A DNA stretch of 61,642 bases from Lachnospiraceae bacterium. Lineage in GTDB: Bacteria; Bacillota; Clostridia; Lachnospirales; Lachnospiraceae. A program made the translations under genes and the position numbers. Shown here in pieces: positions 58,707 to 61,642 of this stretch. The DNA is taken from NCBI GenBank assembly GCA_017437965.1, contig JAFRWN010000056.1, forward strand, positions 1 through 61,642, in the 5' to 3' direction. Position 1 is the stretch's first letter, and every line of letters starts with the position of its first letter. Under the pieces are notes generated by a model, which was given only the letters and a program-made list of their open reading frames with translations, did no database searches and had not been told where the DNA came from.

Positions 58707-59807
58707 TTATTTGTCGTACTTCACGTCAATTATCACATATTCCGACTTCGTTCCGGTCTTGAAGGGCAGCTCCCAGCATGAGATTCCGGAGGTCACGATG
58801 AAGTCAGTGCCGTTCCTTTTTTCATGTCCGTAGGTCCGGTCGTTTGCACCTATCCACTCTCCCACATAGGTCACGGGGAAGAACTGTCCGCCATGGGTAT
58901 GGCCCGAAACAACAAGGTCAGCCGCACTCTTTCCCTCGGCATCGTAGTCATTCGGCTCATGATCGAGCACTATGATATATTTACTTTCATCCACACCCGC
59001 AAGAAGCTTTGATATTTCGGCTCTTTCCTTTTCACCACTGTCCTTCCTGCCGACAATGACAAGGTCTCCGATTTCCTCCACCTCATCCTCGAGCACATGT
59101 ACCTTGTTCTTTTTTAGCTCTTCTATCAACTCATCCCTCGAAAAATCCCTGCTGTTATAGTAGCCAGCATCATGATTTCCGAAGGAATACCACACACCGT
59201 ACTTTGCCTCCATTTCACCAAGTGCCTTGCAGGCACGTACCATATCCTCCTTCTCCGTGGAATCATCCACAAAATCCCCGGGGATCAGAACGATATCCGG
59301 ATTTTCCTTCGCTATCTCCTTTAAATGCTTTGCAAAGCCTTCACCGTCAAAAGTGGTTCCGACATGTGAATCCGCAAATACTGCGATACGAAGTGCTTCA
59401 ATGTTTTTTGTGGTCGTAAGTTCATATTCGGTTTTCACAACATTATGCGCGATCAGATAGGCAATGATCATGTAGATAATGCAGCTGAGTACCGCAAGAT
59501 GGCCCTGCCAGTAGATCTTGAATTCTTTTCCCGTAATCGCAATCACTATTCTCATGATTCCGCCGTACAAAAGGAAAAACAGCATCATATGCAGGAATAT
59601 GACTATCGAATTGGCAACAGAAAACACAAGCGAAAGCACTATCATTAAAAGAATAATGATACCAAGCGGGATCAGTATCTTCTTAAGCCTGCTTTCGCCC
59701 GCAAGCTTTATTACAAAAGAATATTTTCCGACCGCAGCGGTCATATATGCCATGCCGAGTCCGGTGGCAAGAAGAACCGCTACAAGTATTCCTATCCATA
59801 GTAACAT
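58707..59807 (-). CDS. Membrane-bound metallophosphoesterase (YkuE-like)
   Basis: The 366-aa protein has four N-terminal membrane helices (residues 1 to about 130) and a calcineurin-type phosphoesterase domain. The metal ligands are in order: FADSHVG, LIPGDFVDDS, SFGNHDAGYY, LDHEP and VVSGHTHGGQFFP. YkuE-like enzymes act on phosphate or nucleotide-lipid substrates at the membrane. The ATG is preceded by AAAGGAG and a TTGAAA/TAAAAT promoter lies about 60 nt upstream. A single GGTGCA half-site near 58695 lies 3' of the gene without promoter context. Confidence 0.9.
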   Translation of the reverse strand: MLLWIGILVAVLLATGLGMAYMTAAVGKYSFVIKLAGESRLKKILIPLGIIILLMIVLSLVFSVANSIVIFLHMMLFFLLYGGIMRIVIAITGKEFKIYWQGHLAVLSCIIYMIIAYLIAHNVVKTEYELTTTKNIEALRIAVFADSHVGTTFDGEGFAKHLKEIAKENPDIVLIPGDFVDDSTEKEDMVRACKALGEMEAKYGVWYSFGNHDAGYYNSRDFSRDELIEELKKNKVHVLEDEVEEIGDLVIVGRKDSGEKERAEISKLLAGVDESKYIIVLDHEPNDYDAEGKSAADLVVSGHTHGGQFFPVTYVGEWIGANDRTYGHEKRNGTDFIVTSGISCWELPFKTGTKSEYVIIDVKYDK

Positions 59808-59866
59808 GAGTGAGCTCCTTTATATATAGTTTAAAACACCTCATCCTCAAGGGAAAGTCTTATATA

Positions 59867-59896
59867 ATTTTATCATAGATTCTTTCACCCTTTCAA
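59867..59896 (-). promoter_or_regulatory. Promoter of the metallophosphoesterase gene
   Basis: On the minus strand TTGAAA (59891-59896), 18 bp, TAAAAT (59867-59872). It is divergent from the plus-strand promoter copy d. Confidence 0.55.
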
Positions 59897-59953
59897 GAAA
59901 AACCACAAATTCAATCCAATTTTTTCACTTTTTTAGAAAATAACTTTTTATTT

Positions 59954-59986
59954 GGTGCACTTTTGGTGCGAAAACATTGCTACAAT
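59954..59986 (+). promoter_or_regulatory. GGTGCA direct-repeat promoter, copy d (orphan, followed by IS)
   Basis: Plus strand: GGTGCA (59954-59959), CTTTT, GGTGCG (59965-59970), a 10-bp spacer ending TGC, then TACAAT (59981-59986). The period is again 11 bp. No start codon with ribosome binding site follows before the IS, whose left end appears to lie about 24 nt after the -10. Confidence 0.8.
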
Positions 59987-60087
59987 GATCAAAAAGTAAT
60001 AACAAACAAGGGGCTGTTTTTACAGCCCCACAGACTGAAGACAAAGTCCGAGGCTATACCAGCCTCGGACTTAACTATTTTATGAAC

Positions 60088-60134
60088 AAAAAAGTGCCGA
60101 AAGCCTTGTATTTTCTGGCTTTTCGGCACTTTTT
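60088..60134. terminator. Bidirectional terminator in the IS left end
   Basis: The stem AAAAAAGTGCCGAAAGCC pairs with GGCTTTTCGGCACTTTTT (one bulged base) and is flanked by A- and T-runs. It lies immediately before the TATAAT (60139-60144) of the transposase gene and would stop transcription coming from promoter copy d. Confidence 0.7.
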
Positions 60135-60175
60135 ATGGTATAATAAATATATCAAATTTGAGAGGTATTTCCATC

Positions 60176-61606
60176 ATGATGACACAAAATCTTGATAAGA
60201 ATCGTGATCAAATCGTAATGATCTGTATGGATGAACTTGTGCCACAGGATCACCTTCTTCGTAAGATTGATAGGGCGATTGACTGGAGCTTCATTTATGA
60301 CTTGGTTGAGGATAAATACTCATATGACCAGGGGCGTCCTAGTCTGGACCCAGTTCTGCTTCTTAAGATTCCCTTCATTCAGTATCTTTATGGTATCCGA
60401 AGCATGCGTCAGACCATCAAGGAAATCGAAGTGAACATGGCTTACCGCTGGTTTTTGGGACTTGACGTAAGAGATTCAGTTCCGCATTTCACAACCTTCG
60501 GTAAGAATTATACAAGACGATTCAAGGATACTGATTTATTTGAACAGATATTTCAACGGATACTGGAAGAATGCTATAAATTTAAACTGGTGGATCCTAC
60601 AGAGGTGTTTGTTGATGCAACACATGTAAAAGCACATGCAAATGGTAAAAAGATGCAGCGGAGAATTGCCGAACAAGAGGCCCGCTTCTATGATGACATG
60701 CTCCGCAAGGAAATAGATGAGGACCGTGAGGCACATGGCAAGAAGCCTCTCAAACGCCATGATGATGACGATTCCAAAGGCGGCGGAGCTGGAGGTGGTG
60801 TCGAGAAAGAGATAAAAGTCAGCACCACGGATCCTGAAAGCGGATGGTTCCATAAAGGTGAGCATAAAGAGGTTTTTGCATACGCCATCGAAACAGCCTG
60901 TGACAAACATGGGTGGATTCTCGGATACACGGTAAATCCAGGAAACTTGCACGACAGCAAAACTTTCAAAGGTCTGTTTGACAAGATTGAAAACATTGGA
61001 ATGGAGAAGCTTATTGCAGATGCCGGATATAAAACACCTGCTATTGCTAAGTTGCTTTTGGATAAAGGAATTACGCCAGTCTTTCCTTATAAGTGCCCCC
61101 AAACAAAGGAGGGATTTTTTAAGAAAAGAGAATACGTTTACGATGAATATTTTGACTGCTATCTCTGTCCGAACAACCAGGTATTGAAGTATTCAACAAC
61201 AAACCGAGAAGGATATCGAGAATACAAAAGTTGCGGAACACAGTGTGCACAATGTCCTTACCTTAAGCAATGCACCGAAAGCAGAAATCATGTGAAAGTA
61301 ATCACCAGGCATGTCTGGGAAGACTATATGGAGACATGTGAAGAAATCCGATGTACAATAGGAATGAAAGACCTGTACGCATTGCGAAAAGAAACGATAG
61401 AGAGGTTGTTCGGAACAGCCAAAGAAAACCATGGATTCCGATACACGAATATGATAGGAAAGGCCCGAATGAAAATGAAAACCGGGCTAACCTTTGCGTG
61501 TCTAAATCTCAAAAAGCTTGCAAAAATGAAGGATAGATTGGGGCTGTTGGGTGGTCCTGACGGCCCTTTTAGACGCATGAACCAGCTAAAAACTATTCTA
61601 GCATAA
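60176..61606 (+). CDS. IS1182-family transposase
   Basis: The start is set at the ATG at 60176 behind AGAGG, giving 476 aa; a TTG six codons upstream is less likely. The N-terminal domain contains LRKIDRAIDWSFIYDLVEDKY and GRPSLDPVLLLKIPFIQYLYG, typical of IS1182 and IS5-like transposases. The RNase-H-fold residues lie around FVDATHVKAHAN, LIADAGYKTPAIAKLL and the late ETIERLFGTAKENHGFRYT. A Cys cluster near CGTQCAQCPYLKQC is also usual for the family. It cuts and joins the element's ends. The reading frame is intact, suggesting recent activity. A TATAAT lies at 60139-60144. Confidence 0.93.
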   Translation: MMTQNLDKNRDQIVMICMDELVPQDHLLRKIDRAIDWSFIYDLVEDKYSYDQGRPSLDPVLLLKIPFIQYLYGIRSMRQTIKEIEVNMAYRWFLGLDVRDSVPHFTTFGKNYTRRFKDTDLFEQIFQRILEECYKFKLVDPTEVFVDATHVKAHANGKKMQRRIAEQEARFYDDMLRKEIDEDREAHGKKPLKRHDDDDSKGGGAGGGVEKEIKVSTTDPESGWFHKGEHKEVFAYAIETACDKHGWILGYTVNPGNLHDSKTFKGLFDKIENIGMEKLIADAGYKTPAIAKLLLDKGITPVFPYKCPQTKEGFFKKREYVYDEYFDCYLCPNNQVLKYSTTNREGYREYKSCGTQCAQCPYLKQCTESRNHVKVITRHVWEDYMETCEEIRCTIGMKDLYALRKETIERLFGTAKENHGFRYTNMIGKARMKMKTGLTFACLNLKKLAKMKDRLGLLGGPDGPFRRMNQLKTILA

Positions 61607-61612
61607 AAGAAA

Positions 61613-61642
61613 CGCGATTTTGGAGTCATTTCCAAAATCGCG
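61613..61642. repeat. Perfect 12-bp hairpin after the transposase, at the window edge
   Basis: CGCGATTTTGGA and TCCAAAATCGCG pair perfectly around a 6-nt loop, 6 nt after the transposase stop. It may be the transposase terminator or a subterminal hairpin; the sequence beyond is not available. Confidence 0.6.

Larger units (their letters stand above)
60010..61642 (+). mobile_element. IS1182-family insertion sequence (right end beyond window)
   Basis: The left boundary is placed at the GGGGCTGT/ACAGCCCC palindrome (60010-60029), since IS1182-group elements often begin with GGGGCTGT; this is an inference. Two more hairpins follow: a perfect 12-bp stem at 60044-60072 and an almost perfect 17-bp stem at 60088-60134. 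Both would shield the transposase from outside transcription. The transposase frame is intact. The right end is not in the window: sequence continues to a 12-bp perfect hairpin (61613-61642) that reaches the last base. Target duplication cannot be seen. Confidence 0.75.

Noticed and set aside
1..61642. CRISPR arrays, tRNA, rRNA and known riboswitches
   Set aside because: No evenly spaced repeat-spacer pattern, cloverleaf-like sequence with CCA end, or conserved riboswitch core was seen by eye; a covariance-model scan would be needed to exclude small ncRNAs.

Overview
The window looks like chromosome from a low-to-mid GC Gram-positive anaerobe of the Clostridia, most likely a Lachnospiraceae relative. 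This rests on the lipoproteins with AGGAGG ribosome binding sites, meso-diaminopimelate dehydrogenase, a lipoteichoic-acid-synthase-like sulfatase, KtrAB, DHHW and CotH surface proteins, c-di-GMP enzymes and an IS1182-type transposase. I see no rRNA, tRNA or CRISPR array. Almost all genes lie on the minus strand. The plus-strand exceptions are a radical SAM gene, a two-gene RNA-repair cassette and the IS.

Layout. 1-3.3 kb: two lipoproteins (one cut by the window edge) and gene debris. 3.3-9 kb: two radical SAM proteins, a DHHW lipoprotein and an LtaS-like enzyme. 8.9-11 kb: ktrB-ktrA. 11-13.4 kb: a four-gene run (GNAT, unknown, esterase, YjbR-MGMT fusion). 13.4-19.5 kb: a cell-surface region with a truncated GH5, a CotH/Ig surface protein, an L,D-transpeptidase/D-Ala-D-Ala dipeptidase fusion, a broken gene and a lipoprotein. 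19.7-30.3 kb: a 1631-aa protein, a hybrid histidine kinase and a 900-aa kinase-like protein. 30.3-35.1 kb: GMP synthase ATPase subunit, C39-like peptidase, ddh and an HD-GYP protein. 35.2-37.5 kb: Pnk-HD plus RNA ligase. 37.5-42.8 kb: an EAL protein, a lipoprotein and a VWA protein. 42.9-54.4 kb: one 3830-aa gene. 54.4-59.8 kb: a membrane glycosyltransferase-like protein, a beta-rich surface protein, an MscS channel and a metallophosphoesterase. 60-61.6 kb: an IS1182-like element running to the window end.

The most interesting content is a probable undescribed system made of the three giant or large cytosolic-looking proteins (3830, 1631 and 900 aa). Each start codon is preceded by the same promoter: two direct copies of GGTGCA exactly 11 bp apart, 10 bp, then an extended -10 (TGn-TATAAT-like). 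A fourth copy of this promoter (59954-59986, plus strand) is followed within about 25 nt by the IS, so a fourth member is predicted beyond the right edge of the window. The proteins share helical modules. The 3830-aa protein starts with a papain/C39-like cysteine-protease motif. The 900-aa protein has a GNTDRHxGN...DND kinase-like catalytic centre and sits 16 nt upstream of the hybrid histidine kinase. The 3830-aa gene is followed 47 nt later by a VWA protein whose ribosome binding site lies in a hairpin. The molecular role is unknown.

A second notable unit is the Pnk-HD/RNA ligase pair, a complete RNA end-healing and sealing cassette with its own promoter. All functional calls come from reading motifs by eye; no searches were run.
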